A stretch of DNA of 64,000 nt from positions 31,990,663 through 32,054,662 of the forward strand of contig NC_134510.1 of NCBI RefSeq assembly GCF_027942865.1. The letters are read 5' to 3'. Below the pieces are notes generated by a model that saw only the letters and a program-made list of their open reading frames with translations, searched no databases and had not been told where the DNA came from. Source of the DNA: Odontesthes bonariensis. Its lineage: Eukaryota; Chordata; Actinopteri; Atheriniformes; Atherinopsidae. Position numbers and translations under genes: made by a program. Below, one piece after another: positions 46,821-57,950 of this stretch; position 1 is the stretch's first letter, and each line of letters opens with the position of its first letter.

Positions 46821-49800
46821 AGTCCAGAGTGAATAAAGCTTTATAACTCGTTTGAGCATTAAATTATATTTATTATGGTTTATCTTGCATTTTGTATCTG
46901 AAAAGCAAGAAGACTTGGCAGTAAAATCCTACGTTACAGTGATTGTAGTTCAATGTTGACTTGCAAGGGAGATCCTGGACTGTTAATCAGGGTCTCACAG
47001 CAACATAAACATGCCTGTTATTTTAATTTCACTTATATATGAGTGATCTTTCGGAGAAGACTAGGTTCTCTATTGTTATTTTCTTAGATAATATCTGTCT
47101 AAACAAAAAACATTTGCAGCATTCCATTATGCCATGTTGCCAAAGACCCCAAATATCTGTCATGACTAACGGAGCTTGTTATTAAAGTGGATCTGTATGT
47201 CGGAAAAGTTTTGGTTGTTTTTCATTCAGGCCAGTAGGTGGCAGTATTTAACCATGAAGCTGTTGCGTTCTTTTTCTTGATGGCTCCTTCTTTCCACCCA
47301 CAGACTCTTAAAACAAGTAAAGATGAGAAAAAAAATACTTTTTAAGAAAACATGAACATGTTTAAAATTCATGTTAGAGCCTCCATTAAGCTGCCCACAT
47401 CCAGGATAAACCATAACAGCAGTTACATTTAACTCCCAATAGGAACAGTTCTGCGTCTTCAGATCAGCATGACTGGAATATAAAGTAGCAGAATAATTAT
47501 TTTACACCATCCTGTGACTTTTTTTTATTTTTTTTTTTAAAGTTGGGTATGCAATTAAATGCTTATTCATTTGAATTATTTATCATTTAACAAAGTACAA
47601 AATTCACTTTCATGTAAAATCCTGAACTGAACTTCGTTTAAGTTTGCATATCAGGTTGGTTAGTTTTTTTTTGTTTGTTTTTTTTCCCACGAACAGCAAA
47701 TTATAAAAATTTCTATTTGTAAACATAATTTCCCCTAAAGTTAATTTTTCCAACTTAAATGAGTATTTTGGTGCCAGCTCGCAATTCTTAACTCTTTTTT
47801 TTATTTTTATTTTTTTTATGCTTGATCTGTGAGCATAGTTTAATCAACCCACCAAATGTATTGATGTTCCACTTCAAGCCTCGCCTTTTCATCCAATTAT
47901 GATAATTTGACAAACTAGCTCTACATAATTTGATTACTTGACAAAATGACTCATTTCATGTTCCTTCTTACTCCTGATGATGGTCCCATTTTGTGCTCAT
48001 GTGCAGCAGCAGGAGGGTAAAGGCTAATTCCTGGTGACACCATGTAATCCTTTTTACTGTAACTGCACCTGACAGGCTGCAGCAGAAATCAAACTCGGAT
48101 GATGGAGGCGTGTAGGCGCGCTGAGACATTTGCTGAACTCAGTCTGGATTTTTATCCTTTTATCTTCCTCTGCGGGGCTCAGTCACATCCTGCTGATATT
48201 ACACCGTAAGACACAAGTCACAGAGCTTTAGTGGAGCTGTATATCGGAGTCATTTGGTCAGTTCAAAAACATTTTATCCCAATTATCCTTGGGATATATG
48301 GCGGTGAATGAATCGAATCAAACTCGGGAATTCGAGGAAATGGCGAATGAAGAGCAAAATGAAGCTACGTCCCTCTACATTTCGTTTGTGATGAGCTGCT
48401 TATTGCACAAACGCGATGCACAACGGCGCATTCTCCATCGAGTTGTTTGTTTCTTTCTGACGGCGACAACAACAGTAATATCGTCTCTTCCGACTTCTGG
48501 TTCTTGTCGGATTAAGGTGTCTACATGCACTTAATAATTGTAATTTAGCCAATTATCCGATCCTTTCAGTGCCATGTAACCCCACTGACTGATTTATCAT
48601 CTTGATCCAATGCAATGTTCTGCTGGCGAAACCTGCAACCAGGGACTCGCAAGAATTTCACTTTGACGCCTACCGTTTCTAGCACTGGTCGCTTTGACTT
48701 GGCAAGTTAGCTGCGTTTAAAAACCTTTAGAACAACTATTCACTGATATTTAGCATGATGTGCATAAACGGTAAAAAAATCAATGATTTCTTATCAAAAC
48801 CAAGGGACTGCAACAACAAATTAAAATGCTCATTATAGTGTCAAGATTAGCATCTTCCACAGTTAGGGTTGCTGCATTACATGCTTTTTGTGGTAAAAGT
48901 GGCTCCCCTGATGCATTTGACTTGTCAGTTTAGCACCGTTGTGAAAGTTTCATCTATGCAAAAAAATAATAAAATGATTTGCTCTTATAACATATTCCAA
49001 TATGTTCATATCATTATGTCCTTGTTCAGTGAATTATGGAGGAAAGGTTTAGAGGTCAGGCTGTTATTCACAATTCAGTAAAGTAGTCTGCATATCATTT
49101 ATTTCAGAGTCCTTTGTTGTAGCTCAACTCCACTTTCATCTGCTCAACCCTTCTGCAACTCCAGTGGAACCATAATCTTGTGCATTCAGTTATTTTTGTT
49201 TGCTCGATTTTGAAAAAAGGTGTACATTTAATGATGGAAATATTGAATTCATATTTAAAGGAGAATGTGTAACAGTGAAGTTTTTGATTCGATATTTTGG
49301 TATTCCTTTTTTCCAATTGGATTTTGGCTGTTTTCACTGTCTGTTTAGCCCACTTTTTGAGTTAAAGATCATGAAAATGAGCGCTGGATCTGAGAAGTAA
49401 AACATTTGTTTTTGAGCAGAGCTGCAGTCACTTTGTCTGCTGTCGTGTAGACGGGTTAAGTCTGATTTTTATCCCAGAATTGATGGTTTCGTTTCGCTCT
49501 GTTTGACATGCAGGTTAACACCATTGACTGTGATGAATGGCCTGAACGATTTTAGTGTCCGTCTGATGGATTATCAGCTGGGTCTCTTGCAGGTGTGAAA
49601 CATTTGTGTTGAGTGTTAATGTGAATCGGTTTGTCACATGACTGCTCTTAAAAGATTAATCAAAAACTAGCTTGAATGAACTTGTTTTTATAAAGCAGCA
49701 GTTTTCTGTATGTAATGGACAGTTTTTCTCCTGTGCCCCTTTATATAGGCCCTATGAAATCTCTTTTCCTGTGATGTCCTGTTGCTCAGCCTTGGCCTGT

Positions 49801-52800
49801 ACCAAGGCTCTATCTCAACTCACTTGTAACCTTCATGGGATATGGTGATCCAGTTTGAATTAACCTTGCATGAACTGGTTATGGGGACTGTCTTATTGTC
49901 AGGATGTGCTTTAATGAGACTTGTTTATTTAACGTACTGACTTCATTCTACATGAGAAGTATTCTTAGATTTTTATTTTATTTTAATGACTGAAGCTTTT
50001 TTGAAAACACCTTAGAGTGAAGTTTTTTTCTGACTAGTTGGTTTTATATATAGACTGAAAACTGGGGTTTTTGACCTGCGATGGCAGACTGTGCATCATT
50101 ATCTCCTCGGTCCGACGTTAAAATATGTGCCGCGTATCTCTTTGTCGCCATGGCTACGGGAGATGTCAGCAAGATGTTGGTGCTAACCTCATTAAGAGCA
50201 CTTTTTAAATGTTTGCACCTAAATATACAGTGACTCTGAACGGAGGTGTCGTAATGTGCTACTGAGTGCACTGCTACATAATCCAGCACCAACATCCCCG
50301 GTTTTTGAGGACCTCTAGCTGTCCAACTTTAAGAATAAAGTGGTTGCGAAGACGTCTGGCTGACGACACCTGTCAGTGCTGTTAGGAAGGTTAAAAAAAC
50401 TGAACTATTTAGCAGGTGAGTTGAGGTATGACAGAGTGCCTCTTACTTACTAAAAAACTTTTTGTAAAAACTTGATAAAGGCCACACTGGCCGAAACGTT
50501 GTTTCTACAATAAATTCAGCATGATGGACAAGAGTGTGCGGTATCTTCCCCTTTGAAGAGTGCCTCTTACTGCCAGTGAAAGTGGTCTGGGCAATGATAT
50601 TGGAAGTATTATCACTTGCACCATGTGTGTATGCATTTATGTCACTGTGGGGCTTGTGTTTTGCAATTCTATTTGAATAGATTTTTTTTCTAAATGTTTG
50701 ATGTGGGCTTTTTATTTTTTGGAGGACTGAGGAGGGAAACGCCCAGTTTTTAAAAACCCCATGTTCATGTCAGCCTAAGCATGGCTCAGATGGAGAAGGA
50801 CCCAGAAACTTTTTGACTCCTCTAAACAGTTCTGAACAAGTGTACTGGCACTTTTAGTGTTTTAGTGCTGCAGTTCTCGTATTGTAGTTCTTTTCATTTG
50901 TTTTTGTTTTTTTTGTTTTTTTTCTGTTGCTATGGCTAGACGACAAAAACAAGTGTGAAATGGTGATTTGATTGCAATTCGTCCCGGCCTACATTGCAAT
51001 CAGATCATTGGGTCTCATGCAAGAACATTTTCCTATTTTTATTCTAAATTTGTCTCTTTTTTTTTTTTTTTTTTTTTCGTGCGAAGGTCTCGTACGAACA
51101 CGCCACGTCAGATTCAACAAACGCTCTTAACTTCGGAAAAAGTGTGTAAACGACCTGCGTAAATGATGAATGCCACCCGTGCGTATTCACAAGGAAAGTA
51201 AATTTGCATACTCCACGCCAATGATTATACCATATTATGAGCTGTGCTTCCTCGCTCCTGTGCCAGGAAGTGTTGAGTCATGAGAATGGCCTCAAGGCGC
51301 AAAAAGAACAACTTTAGGGGTTCTGAGAAGTTCTGCTTTCAGAGATCCAAAAAGGAAAATCTGTCATTTTTAGCAGTGTCAGCAGTGGAATTACGGGACC
51401 TGCTAAAGCGAAGAAATGGGAAGCAATTACCAGTGCTGTTTATTCCGTGTCTCCTGTAGTTCGTAATGTCCCTGAAATAAAAAAAGAAATGGTTTGATAT
51501 GAAAATGGCTTTAAAAAAAGCCGTGCAATCAGTTGTTGCCTCATCATGATGGCACGTCGATGAGGGGGGTCTTAATCGCGATGTCAGCCATTCGTCTGTC
51601 TCCAAGAGCCTGACGCGCTAAGGCATCCAAAAGTAGCAAGTCAGCCGCTGGTTACACTTCCCATTGACCTTGTTATTTACAGAGTCAAATTAACCTTCAA
51701 TTAGTGCATCATTTAATTCAACAGAATAATGTCAGCATCATTTTGGGGTATAATGTATATATTTATTTATTCATGTTTGCTTCAAGGTAATTAAATATAC
51801 AATCCATTAGTCAAGCAAACTCGATTCGAATAACAGCGGACTATTTTACGACACTCCTACGAAAGGTCTGGATCACTCAAATGCAAATTATTATTGTGCT
51901 GTGAATCAGTTTCAATGAAAGGGGTGTTTTTCAAAAGTTTGAACAAAACCCTTCTGTTACCATGTATAAATGAGATTGAAATAAGATGGGAATGTGTCAA
52001 ATTTACAACAAAAAAAAAAGTCAGCCCAAACAGCTGGGAGCTGTTAGAAATTAAATACTAGAGTTCTCAAATGTTCTGTTGACATGATGGGGACTGTGCA
52101 GCTGGTTCCTGTAGTCGTCATGTTTTGCTTTTTAAAAGTGAATAGATGAAGAAAAAGCTGTTTGTTTTCAGAACTCCTGGCGAAGTTCTCGGAGAAGGTA
52201 CAAAACCTTCAGAGTAACTTGACCATGAGTCAACTATTCACACCAACTTAAAACCTACACATTAATGCCACTGACATTTTATCATGAAGCATTTTTTTTC
52301 ATTTAAGTGTGCAATGTACTTTTAGTGTGACTTTAAGTTCAGAGCACTTGGAAACACTCAGGAGCACTCAAGATGTTGAGTTTGCCCTTCATGTTGTTAT
52401 GTCAATCACATCATCCAGAAAGTCCCTCAGCAGTGGAGCTCTGACCCTCCTGCTACAAATACTGAAGAGTAACGAACAGCTCAGATGGTTAAAATGTTTG
52501 TTACGGCTTCTAATTAAAATCTTTCAAATCTTAAAGTTTTACTCTTTGACCCTTTATGAATATACCGAAAATATGTGATTAAATTAAGAGCGAGCGCATC
52601 AGCCTGACTCTCAGTTACATGCGTTTGAAGACATTTAAAGTAACTAATTTAGTTAGATTTATTTTTTTAAATGGAAGATTGAGGAGCGTGTTTGTTTTTC
52701 CTTTGGCCTTGATTTGGTATTCTCCATCAGTTCGGTTTTGTTTTATATGGCAACAAATCACAAGTGGCATCTCAGGACCTACAGAGAAGCTAATTCAAGC

Positions 52801-55800
52801 CAACTCGTCGTAATATAATAATAATCAAATTGATTAAAATCTAAATGAGTCCAATTCATATAATAATATTCATCCTCACATCGACAAATCTCTCTTTATA
52901 CTGCCAAATTAATTTGAAATGGTTCATCTGTCACTACCTGCACCGGAGGCTTACCTGATAAGTGTTTTTATTTCCACCAGAAGGAGAAAAGTGCACTAAG
53001 AGCTCTTCAGTTTAGTGTCTGCTTGTTCATTTTCTTTCCACAAGTGTACTTTTTTTTTTTTTTTTTTTTTTTGATTTAATGAAGATTTAAAGGATTTCTT
53101 TTTTCCGTGTACAACAATAATTCAGGATTATTGAGTTCTGTAAATGTTTTCCAAGAAATATAAATTAAAACGGTTATAAGAATTAGTAATGTTTTTGTTT
53201 TATAAGCGTTGCATCTAATTTAATGTATCCAAGAATCCTATAATGTTTTATTTATGACCGATTCATTTATAATCTTGAAAAACATTTTCACTATTCAGAC
53301 ATTTAAATTCTGGAACAAAATCTTTACCAATCGGTGAGGATTACCTTCTTGATATGAAATGTATAATGAAAACATCTGTTTTGCAACTGCAAAAGTGTTA
53401 TGAATCAGGAAATTTCCACGGTTTGTCTGTTGGGTGTTCCTGATGTTAGTTCAGCTGCTGAACTAGTGCATCCTGATGCTATAGGTCTTTAGAGGCTGAT
53501 TTCAGTCCAGATGTTTACAATGAATACGGTGACTGGATGGTGTAGTGGTGAGATAGCCACAAGAAAGGTGGCAGCACAGGGTTTGAATTCCTTAGGCAAG
53601 ACCCCCTAATGCTGCCTGCCTACATGGGATATGAGTGTAAGTCGCTTTGGATAAAAGCATCTGCCAGGTGCATAAACGTAAACAATAATTACTGTGCATT
53701 TGGACCGAGTATTTGATTAAAGCTGCGTCAATTATCTTAGGAAGCAGAAGTACTTACACCAAATATTTTTTATTAAGAACACCTGACGCCTGCTTGTTCA
53801 TGCATTTATCCAGCCAGCCAATCATGTGGCAGCAGAACGGCACATGAAGTCCTGCAGATATCAGTCAGGTGCTGTAACTAATGTTCACATCAAATATCTT
53901 AATGGAAAAGAAAATGTGTCCTGGATTTTCACAGATGCTGCATGTGGTGGGCTCAGAATTGGGCTTTTTCAGCATTAATCCAATTACCCAGCCTGCCTTT
54001 CACAACTCACTTTTCAACCATTTAAGCCTCGTTTCCACTGTCAGTACGGTTCGGGTCACTTCGTACGGGTCGGGTCGCTGTGGGGTCAGCTTTGCGTTCC
54101 CACTGTACCAAGGGGACCCTCAGGGGTGGGCGGAGTGCGTAGCCTCTAGCATGGTTGCCGCGTCTCCTAGCGCGAGTGGTGTTGATGACGTCACGATTTC
54201 ATGCCGGCTATATATGGTGGCGCAAGTCGATTGCGCCACCATATATAGCCGGCATGAAATGGTCTTCGGCCGGAAAAGGGTGGAATGCTCTCTCCGGGTC
54301 GGGAATGAGATCCTTCCCCAAGTGGAGGAGTTCAAGTATCTCGGGGTCTTGTTCACGAGTGAGGGACGAATGGAGCAGGAGATTGACAGACGGATAGGTG
54401 CGGCGTCTGCAGTGATGCGGGCTCTGCACCGGCCCGTCGTGGTGAAGGAGCTGAGCCAGAAGGCGAAGCTCTCGATTTACCGGTCAATCTATGTTCCTAT
54501 CCTCACCTATGGTCACGAGCTGTGGGTAGTGACCGAAAGAACGAGATCGCGAATACAAGCGGCCGAAATGAGTTTCCTCCGCAGGGTGTCTGGGCTCTCC
54601 CTTAGAGATAGGGTGAGAAGCTCGGTCATCCGGGAGGGGCTCGGAGTAGAACCGCTGCTCCTCCGCATCGAGAGGAGTCAGATGAGGTGGCTCGGGCATC
54701 TGGTTAGGATGCCTCCTGGACGCCTCCCTGGTGAGGTGTTCCGGGCCCGTCCCACTGGGAGGAGGCCCCGGGGAAGACCCAGGACACGTTGGAGAGACTA
54801 TGTTTCTCGGCTGGTCTGGGAACGCCTCGGGGTCCCCACGGAAGAGCTGGAGGAAGTGGCCGGGGACAGGGACGTCTGGGTCTCTTTGCTCAAGCTGCTG
54901 CCCCCGCGACCCGATCCCCGGACCAGCGGAAGATGATGGATGGATGGATGGAAGTCGATTGCGCCAGTAGTTGCAATTTTGTCCGTCACAGAGGTGGCGC
55001 TGCTACATGAAGGTTGCTCTACAACGAAGAAAGTCTAGAAGAAAACAATACCCCTGTCAAGAGCAGGAACACTGTCATCAATGATACTGCTGCAGGATCT
55101 GGAAGATGAAATGCTTAGTGTGTTTCTGTGTTTCACGAAGTTGGTGAGCCAAGACTACTCTGTCAATAGAGGTGAAGGTCTGAAGCCCCCGGCATCAACA
55201 CTTCGAGTCTCTGCCCTCTTCTTTGCCTTCACATATCTGTCCCGTAGCTTCTTCCACACATTCTTACAGAACTCTCCCTCTTTCCCCAAAGTTCTGCCAG
55301 TCTCTGTCCACCAGTTTTGGGAGTTTACGTTGGTCCCTGTGCTGTTTCGTACAGGTGCTGTACAGACGCACCTCCTCACTGAGCCTGGTCTCAAATTGGT
55401 CCATCCGGTTTGTCGTTCTCGGCACAGCCAAGTTACAAAAATCGACTGGTGCACGACAACGCGCTGCGCCATCTTTTCAAGGGAAGCGCCTGCAGGCCTG
55501 AAACGTCATTTTGACGTCACGGGTCGACTGTGCCGTGAGCGACGCGTCAACTGTAAATCCAGCTTAATGCGACTCTGGCTCACTGTCCGGTTGAAACTAC
55601 TCTCTGCCATTTTTGCAGCAATGAGCTGGAAAACTTTTTCGTTTCGCACAGCGTCATCGAGTTCCCGCTGCACAGCCTCCTCGCCAACAACGGAGAGAAG
55701 AGCCTGGAACCGGTCCCGTGTGCTAGGTACCCCAAGCAGAAGGGTTACAAAAATGGTAACGGGTACCATGGGACCGGTACGCATTCGTGGTAGTGGAAAC

Positions 55801-56825
55801 ACTGAAATAAGCAAACCGTTCTGAATCGACCCGTACCGGACTGCATAGTGGAAATGGGGCTTTAGTTCACTTTGTTCATTCATGTTTTTATTTATTTTTT
55901 TATTTTTTTCTAATGCTGCAGCTTGAGTTTTTTTTCACAAATGTTTATTTTTGGTAGAAGTGTGCCATCTCTGAAATAGTGCTTCCCTTAGGGATAATGT
56001 ACAATGTCACAATAAAAGATGTCTATACCTGGAAACACTGAGGCTGAAATGGGGTAAATGTGCTGCAAAAACCAAAATGAGGTGCTAAAATAGGCTAAAA
56101 AGCTCTGTTGAGCATTAGTCGGGTATCTTTCAGTTTTCATTTTCAAAGCAAAATATCAATGAAAAATATAAATGGAAAAAAAAATTTCAGATGTTTCTTT
56201 GTCTTATATAAATGTCTTTTGATTATAGAAGATTAACATTTGACTTTCTCGCCTTGATTTCTCAGATGTTGTGGAGAATTATTTCATTTCTTTTCTGTAA
56301 GGCTGGGACTCAAACCTGCGACTGCAACAATGATCTTTGGCACTGTCCTTCACAGCTTCATAATGATAAAGGATTCATTCTAATTATATATTAGTGATTT
56401 ATATGGACAGGATTTTTTTTTACATCTGTTTGTAGTTAAAAGGTTATCTCGGGACAATCCTTTTCTTTTCTCTCCACAGCACAGAAACGTCTCCTTTCAG
56501 CAGATCTGAATTACCAACAAACCCATTAAATCTCTTGTTGAATTTGAAATGGAAGAATTGATTTGCAGCTCCACAGTTGGGAGCTGTCTGCAAGGAGAGA
56601 ATATTAAGGTCATGTCCTCATTAATAATAAACCCCCCCATCCTGTCTCTGCCGGTCTGTTTGCAGGAACAACATGCCCGACCGTCAGAAGCTCAGGACCA
56701 AGCTAAAGAAGAGGAGAGGTTTGCGGGCGTATGCCTGCCAGTGCAGCTGGTTCTCCACCTCGGAGCCGACGGACCTCAGGGACCAGCCTCAGCTCAGCTG
56801 GGTCTGTGGCAAACACCAGGACTAA
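42680..56825 (+). CDS. cfap418: Cilia- and flagella-associated protein 418 (C8orf37 orthologue)
   Basis: Six exons (42680-42810, 43317-43419, 44250-44314, 44695-44760, 44946-45041, 56666-56825; phases 2,0,2,2,2) give 206 residues; the human protein has 207. The N-terminus [18 protein letters not shown] matches human [17 protein letters not shown]. The C-terminal half keeps the conserved [37 protein letters not shown] and WVCGKH blocks, with paired cysteines that may bind metal (inference). Known: human CFAP418 acts at the base of photoreceptor outer segments, and mutations cause cone-rod dystrophy, retinitis pigmentosa and Bardet-Biedl syndrome. The start is fixed by the conserved N-terminus. 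The last intron is 11.6 kb and full of transposons, while the other introns are 0.2-0.8 kb. No poly(A) signal close to the stop could be fixed. Confidence 0.93.
45430..46360 (-). pseudogene. Degenerate Tc1-like transposase (antisense)
   Basis: On the minus strand, pieces read [35 protein letters not shown] and KPCMFQQH, the order and flavour of the C-terminal catalytic part of a fish Tc1-like transposase (the last block corresponds to xxFQQDNDPKH). The plus strand contains words such as 'aatgttgtcccattcttctc' typical of this fish family. Many stops and frame breaks occur and no terminal repeats were found. Confidence 0.55.
46771..46817. repeat. T(47) homopolymer
   Basis: Forty-seven consecutive T, seen directly. 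It may mark the A-tail of an inserted minus-strand retroposon, or simple expansion. Confidence 0.95.
48240..48690 (+). repeat. Unknown repeat family, copy 1 (carries the empty TTAA sites)
   Basis: Its 3' part (48512-48680) matches 59258-60080 after removal of the transposon there, with shared words 'caatgttctgctggcgaaac' and 'aacctgcaaccagggactcg'. An 81-codon frame starts at 48289 ([18 protein letters not shown]). It resembles the N-terminal part of transposon-borne proteins but could not be assigned. Terminal repeats were not found. Confidence 0.6.
50433..50571. mobile_element. Short retroposon with perfect 15-bp target duplications
   Basis: AGAGTGCCTCTTACT occurs at 50433-50447 and 50557-50571, enclosing 109 bp. 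The insert contains GGCCACACTGGCCGAAACGT, a hairpin followed by a CGAAACGT word found in the 3' ends of several animal retroposons (memory). The insertion is probably a 5'-truncated non-LTR copy or SINE tail. Confidence 0.75.
51286..51600 (+). pseudogene. PIF/Harbinger Myb/SANT-like gene fragment, frameshifted
   Basis: It starts [16 protein letters not shown] (51286), a common start of Harbinger-associated Myb-like proteins in fish. After a frameshift it continues as [20 protein letters not shown] and [10 protein letters not shown], the third helix region of the same domain. A long poly(T) and GC-rich 'cgtgcgaagg...' sequence precede it at 51060-51110. Transposon ends were not located. Confidence 0.6.
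51660..53520. other. Intronic DNA without recognised features
   Basis: AT-rich with a T(32) run at about 53051-53082. An 89-codon frame at 52309 shows no family character. Confidence 0.35.
53530..53690 (+). mobile_element. tRNA-derived SINE-like element
   Basis: It contains an A box TGGTGTAGTGG (53538-53548), a B box GGTTTGAATTCC (53580-53591), and the fish SINE-type tail word 'gtcgctttggataaaagcat' (53641-53660). Ends are not precisely defined. Confidence 0.65.
54196..54260. repeat. Perfect 30-bp palindrome at the LINE 5' junction
   Basis: 54196-54225 and 54231-54260 are exact reverse complements, separated by GTCGA. The right arm lies partly in the left target duplication and partly in the start of the insert. 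Confidence 0.95.
54239..54951 (+). mobile_element. 5'-truncated LINE insertion nested in the Harbinger element
   Basis: Flanked by AAGTCGATTGCGCCA at 54224-54238 and 54952-54966. The insert keeps an open frame to the stop near 54935. It reads [20 protein letters not shown], then [35 protein letters not shown] and [13 protein letters not shown], the C-terminal end of a non-LTR reverse transcriptase ORF. It ends in GATG-type repeats (tggatggatgg), the 3' tail. The uninterrupted frame, GC-richness and perfect duplications suggest a recent insertion. Its first 22 bp (54239-54260) are an inverted copy of the flanking DNA rather than LINE sequence. Confidence 0.9.
55155..55883 (-). pseudogene. MADF/Myb-like gene fragments of the Harbinger element
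   Basis: Two minus-strand frames. The first (55883-55506) contains [20 protein letters not shown] and [19 protein letters not shown], like a Myb/SANT-type helix set. The second (55472-55155) contains [20 protein letters not shown], the central motif of a MADF domain. Such DNA-binding proteins accompany PIF/Harbinger transposases. The frames are broken between the two and no transposase is present. Confidence 0.6.
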
Positions 56826-57619
56826 TGTTTCCCCCTCAGTCACAAACACACTGTTCACCAATGGGCCAAAGCACACAAGACACTCACTTTGTCTGTAAAT
56901 GATCTGTTTAGTGGATGTTTTTTTTTCCCACTATCCATCTGTCTATCCATCAGAGACTTCACAAAGACTAAATTCATTTCTACGGAACATATCATTGTTG
57001 ATGAAAGTGGTCCCAATGTTCTCTGAATGGTTTGGTGAGTATGAAGATGAGTCGTATAACAGCAGATGATTTTATTTGCCCAACGCTTGTATTGTAGACG
57101 GCGTTCTCCTCATTTAGCAAAACCCTAAATGAGGGAATAATCCTCTGGAATAGTGGTGTCCAATCCCTCCACTAAAACCACTAAAACTGTGACTGAAGCT
57201 GTTCTGGTGGCTTCAGTCACTATTTTAGACATAAAAGAAGTCAACAAAGCCATGGTGATGTCACCCAGTGGTTTGTGAACCGCTGTTTGAAGCTTTTTTT
57301 TAGCATTTTGTCACAATCTTGGGAACCAGAAGTGACCGTACTTGGAGAAGAAGGTGGAGCTGGAGAGTGATATGTGAAACCTGACTGGACAAAGTGTTTA
57401 TATAAATATATTGAGGGGCACTTAGTGACTGAAACCTTGCCACAACACTTCTTTTTTTTTTTTTCTTTCAACTCTTCTGAATACAGCTATTCATCACCTG
57501 TGAATGCTCAATTGATTACTGACCTGGGAAACGACATGTTTAATTTAAGAGGAACCACACAATAGCTCAAAGCTATGTTGACTAAATTATGAGCAGATTA
57601 AAGATGATTACAGTTTTAT
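56826..57619. other. Region just downstream of cfap418
   Basis: Presumably the 3' UTR and flank of cfap418. No clear AATAAA is seen directly after the stop; the nearest are within the following repeat near 57.7 kb. Nothing else is recognised. Confidence 0.35.
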
Positions 57620-57950
57620 TGCTGAAATTAAATGTAAATGTATTTTATTTATACAGCCCTTTACAGACAATCGTTACGATGTACCAAAGTGCTTTAGAGC
57701 AGGTAATAAATAAAGAGAAGAATAAGTAAAAACAAAAGAACAGTGAAAGTAATAGAATACAACAAAATCAAATAAGATAAAAGTGTCATCATGCTACTGG
57801 GTATTAAAAGCAATCCTAAATAAGTAGGTTTTTAGCCTAGATTTGAAGAGGCCCAGGTCAGAAATAAGAAGCAGCTCAACGGGGAGCTTATTCCAGAGCC
57901 TGGGGGCAGTTACAGAAAAGCCTCGGTCACCCCAGTGTTAAAGTTTGATG
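57620..57950 (+). repeat. Dispersed repeat with 'tttatttatacagccctttacag' start
   Basis: The order 'atttatacagccctttacag', an A-rich middle, 'taagtaggtttttagcctag', and 'gagcttattccagagcctgg' followed by 'aaaagcctcggtcacc' corresponds to a well-known teleost dispersed repeat (memory). Its class is not assigned. Confidence 0.55.

Larger units (their letters stand above)
54022..55864. mobile_element. PIF/Harbinger-type DNA transposon with TTA target duplication
   Basis: TTA stands at 54022-54024 and 55862-55864. Between them the ends are AGCCTCGTTTCCACT and, inverted, AGCCCCATTTCCACT, continuing imperfectly with GGTTCGGGTC / GGTACGGGTC. TTA duplications and an internal minus-strand MADF/Myb-like gene fit PIF/Harbinger. 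Without the nested LINE (713 bp plus one 15-bp duplication) the element is about 1.1 kb, so it lacks a transposase and is non-autonomous. Confidence 0.8.
45042..56665. other. Intron 5 of cfap418, a transposon-rich interval
   Basis: It holds a Tc1-like remnant, a 47-base T tract, copy 1 of an unknown repeat, a short retroposon, a Harbinger Myb-like fragment, a tRNA-type SINE, and the PIF/Harbinger element with nested LINE. Between these (for example 46.9-48.2, 51.7-53.5 and 55.9-56.6 kb) I see only AT-rich DNA. Confidence 0.6.

Noticed and set aside
46623-46859. Frame with a long poly-lysine run
   Set aside because: It is a translation of the T(47) homopolymer.
49514-49592. A candidate exon with AG/GT borders in cfap418 intron 5
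   Set aside because: It contains an in-frame stop in the required phase, and LFLR joins directly to NNMP in the last exon as in the human protein.
53881-54936. A 351-codon open frame, the longest in the window, as a host gene
   Set aside because: Its first part is non-coding flank and Harbinger end. The rest is the reverse transcriptase C-terminus of a 5'-truncated LINE bounded by target duplications.
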